33,521 bases of DNA from Bacillota bacterium. Lineage in GTDB: Bacteria; Bacillota; Thermosediminibacteria; Thermosediminibacterales; Thermosediminibacteraceae. The stretch covers positions 1-33,521 of the forward strand of contig QGUT01000007.1 of NCBI GenBank assembly GCA_003242255.1, given 5' to 3'. Shown one piece after another: positions 26,439-33,521 of this stretch. A model generated the notes under the pieces. That model was not told the DNA's origin, searched no databases, and saw only the letters and a list, made by a program, of their open reading frames with translations. Position 1 is the first letter of the stretch. Each line of letters starts with the position of its first letter. The translations under genes were made by a program, and so were the position numbers.

Positions 26439-26457
26439 CAATGAAAAAGATCGGAAT

Positions 26458-26492
26458 GGATAACCCTGCGGAACCAGACAGCAGGGTTATCC
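26458..26492 (+). terminator. 12-bp hairpin after the activator gene
   Basis: GGATAACCCTGC (26458-26469) pairs perfectly with GCAGGGTTATCC (26481-26492) around an 11-base loop. Only GTCTTTATT follows, so it is a weak terminator by sequence. It sits between the activator site and the dha promoter and may also affect DNA bending or looping there. Confidence 0.5.
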
Positions 26493-26500
26493 GTCTTTAT

Positions 26501-26516
26501 TGGCACAAGTTTTGCA
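26501..26516 (+). promoter_or_regulatory. Sigma-54 promoter of dhaKLM
   Basis: TGGCACAAGTTTTGCA matches the consensus TGGCAC-N5-TTGCA fully, with GG at 26502-26503, GC at 26514-26515 and ten bases between. The dhaK start is 46 bases downstream. Confidence 0.93.
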
Positions 26517-26561
26517 AATAAATTTTTTAAGTTAAGAAAATATTATTTGGAGGTGGACCGG

Positions 26562-27560
26562 ATGAAAAAATTGATAAACAATCCCGAAGTCGTCGTTGAG
26601 GAAATGCTGGAGGGTATGGTCAGGGCATTTCCGCAGTATGTTAGAAAACTTGATGGCTACAACGTGATAGTGCGGGCCGATGCTCCGGTAAAAGGAAAGG
26701 TGGCGCTGGTTTCCGGTGGAGGTAGCGGCCACGAGCCTTCTCACGCCGGATACGTCGGTAAAGGAATGCTGGATGCTGGCGTAGCCGGTGCTGTATTTAC
26801 TTCCCCTACCCCGGACCAAATCTTCGAGGCGATTAAAGCCGTCGACGGCGGCGCAGGAGTGTTACTGGTTATAAAGAATTACACCGGCGATGTAATGAAT
26901 TTTGAGATGGCCGGTGACATGGCTAGAGCCGAGGGAATAGAAGTCGCCAGCGTAATCGTCAATGATGACGTGGCGGTGGAAAACAGTACGTATACGGTGG
27001 GAAGAAGGGGCATAGCTGGTACGGTCTTCGTGCACAAAATCGCCGGGGCCAAAGCCCAAGCCGGCGGGACGCTGGAAGAGGTCAAAGCAGTAGCTGAAAA
27101 GGTCATTAAAAATGTGCGGAGTATGGGAATGGCACTGACACCGTGCATAGTACCGGCTGCAGGAAAGCCTACTTTTACTATTGGCGACGATGAAATGGAA
27201 ATAGGTATGGGCATTCATGGAGAGCCGGGTACCATGAGGACAAATATTATGAAAGCTGATGAAATTGTAGATCACCTTATGTCAAAAATCCTCGTCGATT
27301 TACCCTTCGAACCGGGAGCTGAGGTAGCGGTGATGGTAAATGGACTGGGCGGCACCCCGCTAATGGAGCTTTTCATACTGAACAGAAGAGTTAGCCAGAT
27401 TCTCGACGATAAGGGAATAAAAGTATACCGCACCTATGTGGGAGAATTTATGACTTCCTTGGAGATGGCAGGGGCATCCATCACGCTTCTGAAACTGGAT
27501 GACGAACTCAAATCCCTTCTAGATGCGCCTGCGGACACTCCTGCATTCAAACAATTATAA
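26562..27560 (+). CDS. dhaK: PTS-dependent dihydroxyacetone kinase, DHA-binding subunit DhaK
   Basis: Binds dihydroxyacetone covalently as a hemiaminal on a histidine, for phosphorylation by DhaL-ADP. In the 332-residue protein this histidine is H219 in GIHGEPG. The substrate loop SGGGSGHEPSHAGYVG (about 51-66) with H57, and NYTGDVMNFEMA, are present. Length fits DhaK alone, without the ATP-dependent kinase domain. ATG 26562 follows GGAGGTGG with proper spacing. First gene of dhaKLM. Confidence 0.95.
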   Translation: MKKLINNPEVVVEEMLEGMVRAFPQYVRKLDGYNVIVRADAPVKGKVALVSGGGSGHEPSHAGYVGKGMLDAGVAGAVFTSPTPDQIFEAIKAVDGGAGVLLVIKNYTGDVMNFEMAGDMARAEGIEVASVIVNDDVAVENSTYTVGRRGIAGTVFVHKIAGAKAQAGGTLEEVKAVAEKVIKNVRSMGMALTPCIVPAAGKPTFTIGDDEMEIGMGIHGEPGTMRTNIMKADEIVDHLMSKILVDLPFEPGAEVAVMVNGLGGTPLMELFILNRRVSQILDDKGIKVYRTYVGEFMTSLEMAGASITLLKLDDELKSLLDAPADTPAFKQL

Positions 27561-27582
27561 TCGTTCGGGAGGAGATATAAAA

Positions 27583-28221
27583 ATGGCGGTAGATTCTGTA
27601 AAACTCATCGATATAATAAAGGTTATTGCAGATAAGATAACCGAAAACAAGGAATACCTTACCCAACTGGACTCGGCTATAGGGGATGCCGATCACGGGA
27701 TAAATATGAGCAAGGGGTTCAGGACTGTAGTCGAAAAGATATCTGATATGAGTGAAAAAGACTGCGGCACAATACTGAAGACCGTTGGTATGACGCTGGT
27801 CTCTACTGTCGGCGGAGCTTCCGGGCCGCTTTACGGCACTGCTTTCATGAGAGCAGGGCAGGCAGTGGCCGGAAAGCACCAGTTGGATTTCAACGACCTC
27901 ATTTCAGTGATGGAAGCAGCCCTTGAAGGAATAAAATATCGCGGCAAAGCAGAAAAGGGAGAAAAGACCATAGTGGATGCTCTGGAACCTGCGGTAGAAA
28001 CTCTAAAACTGTGCCGCGAAGAAGGCCTCGAAACCGCGCTGCGGGAAGCGGTGGAAGCGGCACGAAGAGGAATGGAATACACCAAGGAAATAGTAGCCAG
28101 GAAAGGAAGAGCCAGTTACCTGGGGGAAAGAAGTTTGGGCCACCAGGACCCAGGTGCCACATCATGTTATATAATACTTGAAGCCATGGCCACCCAGCTC
28201 CTGGATGACAAAAAATCTTAA
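27583..28221 (+). CDS. dhaL: Dihydroxyacetone kinase, ADP-binding subunit DhaL
   Basis: Carries a tightly bound ADP that accepts phosphate from DhaM and passes it to dihydroxyacetone on DhaK. The 212-residue protein has the magnesium-binding aspartates D30, D35 and D37 in LDSAIGDADHG, the nucleotide-site GGASGPLYGTAF, and the C-terminal LGHQDPGATS. ATG 27583 behind GGGAGGAG. It lies 22 bases after dhaK. Confidence 0.95.
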   Translation: MAVDSVKLIDIIKVIADKITENKEYLTQLDSAIGDADHGINMSKGFRTVVEKISDMSEKDCGTILKTVGMTLVSTVGGASGPLYGTAFMRAGQAVAGKHQLDFNDLISVMEAALEGIKYRGKAEKGEKTIVDALEPAVETLKLCREEGLETALREAVEAARRGMEYTKEIVARKGRASYLGERSLGHQDPGATSCYIILEAMATQLLDDKKS

Positions 28222-28233
28222 GGGGGCCTTTCT

Positions 28234-28629
28234 ATGGTGGGCATAGTGCTCGTATCCCACAGTCCCCGTATAGCAGAAGGAACGCTGGACCTCGTCAGGC
28301 AGATGGTAGGCGATAAAGTGCCCATTGAAATTGCAGCAGGTACGTCTGATGGCAGGCTGGGCACCGATGCGGCGGCGGTAGAGAAAAAAATCAGGAAAGT
28401 TCACAGAGGAGACGGAGTGCTGATTATGGTGGACCTGGGCAGTGCAGTACTGAGCGCCGAATTCGCCATCGAAAATCTGGAAGAACCGCTTAGATCAGCA
28501 ACGGCAATAGCCGATGCACCTTTCGTGGAAGGAACGGTGGCAGCAGCCGTTGAGGCCAGTTTCGGCAAGAGCCTGGCCGAAGTCAGGGCGGCGGCCGAAG
28601 GTGTAAAAGCGTACAGCAAGCTGGGTTGA
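28234..28629 (+). CDS. dhaM: DhaM, single-domain EIIA-mannose-type phosphocarrier
   Basis: Passes phosphate from HPr to DhaL. At 131 residues it has only the EIIA-Man-like domain, with the phosphorylatable H9 in VLVSHSPRIAEG and VDLGSAVLSAEFA. The HPr and Enzyme I domains fused to DhaM in Escherichia coli are missing, so phosphate must come from separate PTS proteins. ATG 28234 follows AGGGGG; 12 bases after dhaL. Notably the nearby activator carries an HPr-like domain. Confidence 0.93.
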   Translation: MVGIVLVSHSPRIAEGTLDLVRQMVGDKVPIEIAAGTSDGRLGTDAAAVEKKIRKVHRGDGVLIMVDLGSAVLSAEFAIENLEEPLRSATAIADAPFVEGTVAAAVEASFGKSLAEVRAAAEGVKAYSKLG

Positions 28630-28638
28630 GATAAAAAT

Positions 28639-28674
28639 ACCCCGCTTTATTTATAACTGGCGGGGTCATTTTTT
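28639..28674 (+). terminator. Terminator of dhaKLM
   Basis: ACCCCGC (28639-28645) pairs with GCGGGGT (28660-28666), loop of 14 bases, followed by CATTTTTTG. Confidence 0.85.
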
Positions 28675-28736
28675 GCAATGTCGGCAAAAATAATTCAATT
28701 ATTTTTTGGCATTGTATTTGATTTTACAATTAAACT

Positions 28737-28766
28737 TTGCTAAACAGCCGAGATTTGTGGTAAAAT
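28737..28766 (+). promoter_or_regulatory. Upstream promoter of the seven-tRNA operon
   Basis: TTGCTA (28737-28742), 18 bases, TAAAAT (28761-28766). It lies directly upstream of a second, better promoter. Confidence 0.55.
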
Positions 28767-28770
28767 AACC

Positions 28771-28799
28771 TTGACTCCATATTTAAATTAATGTATACT
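28771..28799 (+). promoter_or_regulatory. Main promoter of the seven-tRNA operon
   Basis: TTGACT (28771-28776), 17 bases, TATACT (28794-28799). Transcription would start about 16 bases before tRNA-Pro. Confidence 0.8.
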
Positions 28800-28821
28800 A
28801 TACTGTGTCCTGAAGCCTCAT

Positions 28822-28898
28822 CGAGGCATGGCGCAGTTTGGTAGCGCACATGGTTTGGGACCATGGGGTCGGGGGTTCGAGTCCCTCTGCCTCGACCA
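28822..28898 (+). tRNA. tRNA-Pro (TGG)
   Basis: The acceptor stem pairs CGAGGCA with TGCCTCG; the anticodon loop TTTGGGA gives TGG, reading CCA. CCA end encoded. Confidence 0.96.
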
Positions 28899-28903
28899 TG
28901 CGT

Positions 28904-28979
28904 GCGGGAATAGCTCAGGTGGTAGAGCACCAGCCTTCCAAGCTGGGTGCCGCGGGTTCGAGTCCCGTTTCCCGCTCCA
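28904..28979 (+). tRNA. tRNA-Gly (TCC)
   Basis: The acceptor stem pairs GCGGGAA with TTCCCGC; the anticodon loop CTTCCAA gives TCC, reading GGA. CCA encoded. Confidence 0.96.
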
Positions 28980-28987
28980 TAAGATAC

Positions 28988-29064
28988 GCGCCCGTAGCTC
29001 AGTAGGACAGAGCAACGGACTTCTAATCCGTGGGCCAGGGGTTCGAATCCTCTCGGGCGCGCCA
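28988..29064 (+). tRNA. tRNA-Arg (TCT)
   Basis: The acceptor stem pairs GCGCCCG with CGGGCGC; the anticodon loop CTTCTAA gives TCT, reading AGA. Discriminator G, CCA encoded. Confidence 0.96.
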
Positions 29065-29074
29065 TGCTCAACAT

Positions 29075-29152
<78 letters not shown>

Positions 29153-29167
29153 TTTATTTTTTTGCTT

Positions 29168-29241
29168 TGGGGCGTAGCCAAGAGGTAAGGCACGGGACTT
29201 TGGATCCTGCATCGTAGGTTCGAATCCTACCGCCCCAGCCA
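29168..29241 (+). tRNA. tRNA-Gln (TTG)
   Basis: The acceptor pairs TGGGGCG with CGCCCCA; the anticodon loop CTTTGGA gives TTG, reading CAA. Discriminator G, CCA encoded. Confidence 0.95.
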
Positions 29242-29248
29242 AAATAGC

Positions 29249-29324
29249 GGGCCATTAGCTCAGGCGGTAGAGCACCTGACTTTTAATCAGGGTGTCGGAG
29301 GTTCGAGTCCTCCATGGCTCACCA
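29249..29324 (+). tRNA. tRNA-Lys (TTT)
   Basis: The acceptor pairs GGGCCAT with ATGGCTC (one G-U); the anticodon loop CTTTTAA gives TTT. CCA encoded. Confidence 0.96.
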
Positions 29325-29326
29325 TT

Positions 29327-29410
29327 GCGGGCGTGGCGGAACTGGCAGACGCGCCAGACTTAGGATCTGGTGGGTTTCCCGTGGAGGTTCAAATCCTCTC
29401 GCCCGCACCA
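29327..29410 (+). tRNA. tRNA-Leu (TAG)
   Basis: An 84-base class II tRNA with a long variable arm (TGGGTTTCCCGTG). The acceptor pairs GCGGGCG with CGCCCGC; the anticodon loop CTTAGGA gives TAG, reading CTA. It starts only two bases after tRNA-Lys. CCA encoded. Confidence 0.96.
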
Positions 29411-29429
29411 AAATTTTTTAGAAAAAAAG

Positions 29430-29459
29430 CCTCGGTATTCATGCCGGGGTATTGTTTTA
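29430..29459 (+). terminator. Probable terminator of the tRNA operon
   Basis: CCTCGG (29430-29435) pairs with CCGGGG (29444-29449) with one G-T pair, followed by TATTGTTTTATT. Confidence 0.6.
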
Positions 29460-29474
29460 TTATTTATTTTTTTA

Positions 29475-29483
29475 TGCTATAAT
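29475..29483 (+). promoter_or_regulatory. Extended -10 promoter of tig
   Basis: TGCTATAAT: an extended -10 (TG, one base, TATAAT at 29478-29483). No good -35 is present at the correct distance. It lies 42 bases before the tig start. Confidence 0.6.
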
Positions 29484-29525
29484 AAAATGGCAAAAAAGGT
29501 TATCGCTTTTGTGAGGAGGAGCATA

Positions 29526-30875
29526 ATGAAAGTTAATGTGGAAAAAATAGAAAATAATGTAGCGACTCTGAAAATCGAAGTAGAAGCCGGAGAATTTGAA
29601 AAGGCGATAGAACAGTCGTACCGGAAAAACGTAAGAAGGTTCAACATCCCAGGTTTCAGGCGGGGCAAGGCTCCCAGAAGCCTTATTGAAAGGTATTACG
29701 GTGTAGAGGTTTTCTATGAAGATGCGGCAGAAATCGTGCTCTCCGAAGCGTACGAGAAAGCAGTGGAAGAAAATAACCTCGAACCGGTAGACCACCCCCA
29801 TTTTGACATAGATGAAATTGGAAAGGACAAAGGCGTTGTCGCCACTGCCAGGGTGACGGTAAAGCCCGAGGTAAAATTGGGTCAGTACAAAGGTTTAGAA
29901 GTGGAAAAATTGGTGTACAATGTTACAGAAGAAGATGTGGAAAAGGAACTGAAGGTTTTACAGGAGAAAAATGCGAGGTTAGTTACTGTTGAACGGCCAG
30001 CACAGAAAGGCGATGTAGTAGTAGTTGACCTGGAAGGCTTTGAAAACGGGAAGCCCGTAAAGGATCTGAAGGTCGAGAATTACCCCGTAGAGCTCGGTTC
30101 CAGTCTCCTCGTGGAGAATTTGGAAGAGAGCATAATCGGCATGAAGCCAGGCGAGGTCAAAGAGGTGACTGTTACATATCCTGCTGAACATCCGAACAAG
30201 GACCTGGCGGGAAAGGAAGTGCTCTTTAAGGTTTCCTTGAAAGAAGTAAAAGAAAAAGAACTTCCGCCGGTGGATGACGAATTCGCCAAAGACGTGAGTG
30301 AATTTGAAACTTTGGAGGAATTAAAGCAGGATATTAGGAATAGATTGGAACAAAGGGCAAAATCGTTTTCCGAGAGCTCTTTAAGAGGAGCCGTTCTGAG
30401 CAAGGTGCTGGAACAGGCAGAAGTGGATATACCGCAGGTGATGGTGGATAGAGAGATAGAAAGATTGATCATGGATTTCGCTTTCCAGCTCAGGTTAAGA
30501 GGTATGGATATAAACCAGTATCTGGAAGTTTCCAAGCTTTCGCCTGAAGAATTCAAGGGAAGGTTCCAGGAAAGGGCATACAACAACGTGAAGACAGCGC
30601 TGGTCCTTGAAGCTTTGGCTAAAGCGGAAAATATTGAAGTGACTGAGGATGAACTGGACCAGGAACTGGCCAAATACGCCGAAGCTTCTCAGAAATCCGT
30701 GGCGGAATACAAAAAGAATCTGAATGAAGATGACCTTGAGCGCATCAAAGACAGCATACTCACCAGGAAGATATTCGACTTTTTGATATCCCAGGCAAAG
30801 GTCAGCGAAAAAGCTGTAGAGAACGTTGAGAAGGTTTCAGAAGGAGAAGGCGAGGGCGAGGGAGAACAAGCTTAA
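29526..30875 (+). CDS. tig: Trigger factor
   Basis: A ribosome-bound chaperone and prolyl isomerase that receives nascent chains. The 449-residue protein has the ribosome-binding motif GFRRGKAPR (43-51), the FKBP-type PPIase domain (about 155-240, GDVVVVDLEGF) and the C-terminal helical arms (about 250-430). The tail is acidic with a run of Glu-Gly pairs. ATG 29526 follows GAGGAGGAG; the upstream in-frame region lies over the tRNA-Leu and is not coding. Followed by clpP 16 bases later, the usual Firmicute order. Confidence 0.96.
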   Translation: MKVNVEKIENNVATLKIEVEAGEFEKAIEQSYRKNVRRFNIPGFRRGKAPRSLIERYYGVEVFYEDAAEIVLSEAYEKAVEENNLEPVDHPHFDIDEIGKDKGVVATARVTVKPEVKLGQYKGLEVEKLVYNVTEEDVEKELKVLQEKNARLVTVERPAQKGDVVVVDLEGFENGKPVKDLKVENYPVELGSSLLVENLEESIIGMKPGEVKEVTVTYPAEHPNKDLAGKEVLFKVSLKEVKEKELPPVDDEFAKDVSEFETLEELKQDIRNRLEQRAKSFSESSLRGAVLSKVLEQAEVDIPQVMVDREIERLIMDFAFQLRLRGMDINQYLEVSKLSPEEFKGRFQERAYNNVKTALVLEALAKAENIEVTEDELDQELAKYAEASQKSVAEYKKNLNEDDLERIKDSILTRKIFDFLISQAKVSEKAVENVEKVSEGEGEGEGEQA

Positions 30876-30891
30876 TAAGGAGGGGCTATAG

Positions 30892-31491
30892 ATGAATCTC
30901 GTGCCTATCGTGATAGAGCAGACCAATCGGGGGGAAAGGGCTTACGATATATACTCCAGGTTGCTCAAGGATAGGATAGTGTTCATAGGGACTCCCATCG
31001 ACGACACGGTGGCAAGCCTTGTAATAGCGCAACTGTTGTTCTTGGAATCGGAAGACCCGGACAAAGACATCTACCTCTACATCAATTCTCCGGGCGGTTC
31101 AGTGACGGCTGGCCTTGCCATATACGACACCATGCAGTATATCAAGCCCGATGTGGCCACCATCTGCATAGGCATGGCGGCCAGCATGGGTGCGGTGCTC
31201 CTCGCGGGCGGAGCCGAGGGCAAGCGCTATGCGCTCCCGAACTCAAGGATCATGATACACCAGCCGTGGGGAGGAGTGCAGGGCAAGGCGCTGGATATCG
31301 AGACCCAGGCTAAAGAAATATTGAGATTGCGGGAGGTACTGAACGATATCCTCGTGAAGCACACCAAGCAGCCTTTGGAGAAGATCGAACGGGACACTGA
31401 GAGGGACTACTTCATGTCGGCTCAGGAGGCTAAAGAATACGGGATCATCGACGAGGTAATACACAAACGCAAAGCCGAAGAAAAGAGGTGA
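30892..31491 (+). CDS. clpP: ATP-dependent Clp protease proteolytic subunit
   Basis: A serine protease forming the double-ring chamber fed by ClpX or ClpC. The 199-residue protein has the full triad S98 (MAASMG), H123 (MIHQPWGG) and D172 (ERDYF), and the [11 protein letters not shown] oxyanion loop. ATG 30892 behind AAGGAGGGG. Four bases separate it from clpX. Confidence 0.97.
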   Translation: MNLVPIVIEQTNRGERAYDIYSRLLKDRIVFIGTPIDDTVASLVIAQLLFLESEDPDKDIYLYINSPGGSVTAGLAIYDTMQYIKPDVATICIGMAASMGAVLLAGGAEGKRYALPNSRIMIHQPWGGVQGKALDIETQAKEILRLREVLNDILVKHTKQPLEKIERDTERDYFMSAQEAKEYGIIDEVIHKRKAEEKR

Positions 31492-31495
31492 TAGA

Positions 31496-32761
31496 ATGTT
31501 CAAATTCAACGACGAAAAGGGGCAGCTCAAGTGCTCCTTTTGCGGCAAGACTCAGGATCAGGTGAGAAAACTGGTTGCAGGTCCCGGCGTATATATTTGC
31601 GACGAATGCATAGAGCTCTGCAACGAGATAATAGAGGAAGAATTCAGCGAAGAAGCCGAAATGGATTTTACGGATATCCCCAAGCCCAGGGAAATAAAGG
31701 AGATTTTGGACCAGTACGTCATAGGTCAGGAGCAGGCGAAAAAGATACTTTCGGTGGCGGTATACAACCACTACAAGCGCATCAATTCCAATGTGAAATC
31801 GGACGATGTGGAACTTCAAAAGAGCAACATAATAATGCTGGGCCCGACGGGCAGCGGCAAGACCCTGCTGGCCCAGACCTTAGCCAAAATTTTGAACGTG
31901 CCTTTTGCCATAGCCGATGCCACTTCCCTGACAGAAGCCGGTTACGTCGGTGAAGACGTTGAAAATATACTTTTAAAATTAATTCAGGCGGCCGACTACG
32001 ATGTGGAAAAGGCCGAAAAGGGCATAGTCTACATCGATGAGATCGATAAGATTGCGAGGAAATCCGAAAATCCGTCGATAACCCGGGACGTATCCGGAGA
32101 AGGCGTTCAGCAGGCTCTTTTGAAAATCCTGGAAGGCACCATAGCCAGCGTGCCGCCCCAGGGAGGGCGGAAGCACCCGCACCAGGAATTTATCCAGATA
32201 GACACGACCAATATACTCTTTATCTGCGGCGGGGCTTTCGAGGGAATAGAAAAGATCATAGCCAACCGAATCGGCAAAAAGTCGATAGGTTTCGGGGCAG
32301 AAATCAGGAGCAAGGAAGAGAAAAACGTAGGGGAACTCCTCAAGCAGATAATGCCGGAGGATCTTCTTAAATTCGGAATGATACCGGAGTTCGTGGGAAG
32401 GGTTCCCATAATAGTGACCCTGGATGCCTTAGACGAGCAGGCCCTCATAAAGATCCTGAAAGAGCCGAAAAACGCCCTTGTGAAGCAATACCAGAAATTG
32501 TTCGAAATGGACAACGTGCAGCTTGAGTTCACCGACGAAGCGCTGCAGGTCATCGCTCAGGAAGCCCTGCGGCGCAAGACTGGCGCCAGAGGCTTGAGGG
32601 CGATACTGGAAGAAGTCATGATGGACGTAATGTACGAGATCCCCTCCAGGGACGATATCGCCAAGTGCGTGATAACTAAAGAGGTAGTGGAAAAGCGCGA
32701 AGAGCCGATCATCGTAACGTCGGAAAGAAAAAAATCGAAGAAAAAAGAAGTGACGGCCTGA
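31496..32761 (+). CDS. clpX: ATP-dependent Clp protease ATP-binding subunit ClpX
   Basis: An AAA+ unfoldase that recognises substrates and feeds ClpP. The 421-residue protein starts with the zinc-binding domain, cysteines C13, C16, C35 and C38 (CSFCGK, YICDEC). Walker A GPTGSGKT lies near 116-123, Walker B is [11 protein letters not shown], and the ClpP-docking IGF loop is visible as [11 protein letters not shown] 31496 follows AGAGGTG, partly inside the clpP end. A terminator follows directly. Confidence 0.97.
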   Translation: MFKFNDEKGQLKCSFCGKTQDQVRKLVAGPGVYICDECIELCNEIIEEEFSEEAEMDFTDIPKPREIKEILDQYVIGQEQAKKILSVAVYNHYKRINSNVKSDDVELQKSNIIMLGPTGSGKTLLAQTLAKILNVPFAIADATSLTEAGYVGEDVENILLKLIQAADYDVEKAEKGIVYIDEIDKIARKSENPSITRDVSGEGVQQALLKILEGTIASVPPQGGRKHPHQEFIQIDTTNILFICGGAFEGIEKIIANRIGKKSIGFGAEIRSKEEKNVGELLKQIMPEDLLKFGMIPEFVGRVPIIVTLDALDEQALIKILKEPKNALVKQYQKLFEMDNVQLEFTDEALQVIAQEALRRKTGARGLRAILEEVMMDVMYEIPSRDDIAKCVITKEVVEKREEPIIVTSERKKSKKKEVTA

Positions 32762-32764
32762 TGT

Positions 32765-32795
32765 AAAAAGTGCAGCAAATTGCTGCACTTTTTTA
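32765..32795 (+). terminator. Terminator of tig-clpP-clpX
   Basis: AAGTGCAGCA pairs with TGCTGCACTT around loop AAT, with an A-run before and six T after. It begins three bases after the clpX stop. Confidence 0.93.
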
Positions 32796-32807
32796 CTTCC
32801 CTTTCCA

Positions 32808-32836
32808 GGATAAATTGAAGGCTTGAGGTAATAATA
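32808..32836 (+). promoter_or_regulatory. Possible forespore sigma-F-type promoter of lonB
   Basis: GGTAATAATA (32827-32836) fits the sigma-F -10 pattern GGNRAYAMTW at every position. GGATA (32808-32812), 14 bases upstream, is an imperfect -35 (pattern GYATA). In Bacillus subtilis lonB is a forespore sigma-F gene. Confidence 0.4.
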
Positions 32837-32868
32837 AAAAAAGCCGAAGCTGGAAGGGGGAGTATATT

Positions 32869-33521
32869 TTGAACGTAACGGTAAACATCCTGAGCTTGCT
32901 CCAAATAGCCTTGGCCATCGTCATAGGGCTTTACTTCATAAATTTGATGAAAAATCAGACGGGAACGCGAGTGGTGGTGGACCGAGAATCGAAAAAAGAA
33001 ATGGAAAAATTGAGGAAGATGCGGGAAATTTCCCTCACCGAGCCTTTGACGGAAAAGACGCGACCCACTAAGTTTGAAGATATAATCGGCCAGGAGGAGG
33101 GGCTCAAAGCCCTGCGGGCGGCCCTCTGCGGGCCCAACCCCCAGCACGTGATAATTTACGGTCCTCCGGGCATAGGTAAAACAGCCGCGGCCCGCCTGGT
33201 TTTGGAAGAGGCCAAGAGGACGCCGGGTTCTCCTTTTGGGCCCGACGCCAAATTTGTTGAAGTGGACGCTACCATTGCCCGCTTCGACGAAAGGGGCATT
33301 GCCGATCCCCTCATCGGCTCGGTGCACGACCCCATATACCAGGGGGCCGGCCCTCTGGGAATAGCGGGGATACCGCAGCCCAAGCCCGGAGCGGTGACCA
33401 AAGCCCACGGCGGGGTGCTCTTTATAGACGAGATAGGAGAACTGCACCCGGTGCAATTGAATAAGCTTCTAAAGGTGCTGGAAGATCGAAAGGTGTTTTT
33501 GGAAAGCGCCTACTACAGCAG
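32869..33521 (+). CDS. lonB: ATP-dependent protease LonB, 3' end outside window
   Basis: A membrane-anchored Lon-type protease, sporulation-associated in Bacillus. The first 217 codons are present. An N-terminal membrane segment (residues 6-27) is followed by a linker, FEDIIGQEEGLKALRAAL, Walker A GPPGIGKT (98-105) and Walker B GGVLFIDEIGEL near 185-196. The substrate-binding LAN domain of LonA is absent, as expected for LonB, and the C-terminal protease domain lies beyond the window. Start TTG 32869 sits eight bases after GGAAGGGGG. The position after clpX is conserved in Firmicutes. Confidence 0.92.
   Translation, partial: MNVTVNILSLLQIALAIVIGLYFINLMKNQTGTRVVVDRESKKEMEKLRKMREISLTEPLTEKTRPTKFEDIIGQEEGLKALRAALCGPNPQHVIIYGPPGIGKTAAARLVLEEAKRTPGSPFGPDAKFVEVDATIARFDERGIADPLIGSVHDPIYQGAGPLGIAGIPQPKPGAVTKAHGGVLFIDEIGELHPVQLNKLLKVLEDRKVFLESAYYS

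Noticed and set aside
28676-28714. AT-rich inverted repeat around AAAAATAATT-C-AATTATTTTT
   Set aside because: Almost wholly A/T and just after a good terminator; base composition alone can explain it.
32557-33456. 299-codon frame on the minus strand
   Set aside because: It runs opposite clpX and lonB, which have clear family motifs, ribosome sites and a terminator between; the antisense frame has none.

Overview
The window reads as the chromosome of a spore-forming, anaerobic, probably thermophilic Firmicute of moderate GC. This rests on a Gram-positive operon layout (gerM-rph-ysnA-ysnB; tig-clpP-clpX-lonB), a T-box leader, Rex, CCA-encoding tRNA genes, strong AGGAGG ribosome sites and frequent TTG starts. 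A Thermosediminibacterales-like host is my guess from style only; no 16S gene is present.

Layout: (1) 1-780: edge of an insertion sequence, then a promoter and three tRNAs (Ala-CGC, Val-CAC, Ala-GGC). (2) 783-5164: a complete sugar-type ABC importer operon ending in a strong terminator. (3) 5175-7775: an NhaC-type antiporter whose promoter is flanked by a long inverted repeat, then rex. (4) 7869-14002: cell-wall amidase, a UPF0316 membrane protein, GerM-like lipoprotein, RNase PH, RdgB, a YsnB-like phosphodiesterase and a 2-hydroxyacid dehydrogenase. (5) 14011-17039, minus strand: serA and a class V aminotransferase behind a T-box whose specifier reads as serine UCC. (6) 17053-20826: pheB-like ACT protein, hom, thrC, thrB. 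(7) 20828-28674: a sigma-54 glycerol/dihydroxyacetone island. (8) 28737-29410: seven tRNAs (Pro, Gly, Arg, His, Gln, Lys, Leu). (9) 29475-33521: tig, clpP, clpX and the 5' part of lonB, which runs off the window.

The most interesting part is region 7. Two -24/-12 promoters lie about 5.6 kb apart, each preceded at almost the same distance by a 17-bp dyad of the form TTGGTA-AAAAG-TATCAA. Between them is one enhancer-binding activator built as HPr-PAS-AAA+-Fis. The first promoter serves a glycerol 3-phosphate oxidation cluster (a FAD dehydrogenase with a BFD-type iron-sulfur domain, a FAD/NAD oxidoreductase and a four-cysteine DUF1667 protein). The second serves dhaK, dhaL and a single-domain dhaM, that is, PTS-dependent dihydroxyacetone kinase. 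The HPr domain of the activator keeps the phosphorylatable histidine but lacks the regulatory serine, so a phosphorelay input shared with DhaM is plausible. The first gene behind the first promoter is an in-frame join of the start of the antiterminator GlpP to the end of glycerol kinase GlpK, which marks an internal deletion. An attenuator-like hairpin, the kind of target GlpP acts on, still stands downstream of it.

No rRNA, CRISPR array, prophage or replication origin was seen. Start sites were chosen by ribosome-site spacing and family N-termini; many differ from the longest open frame.
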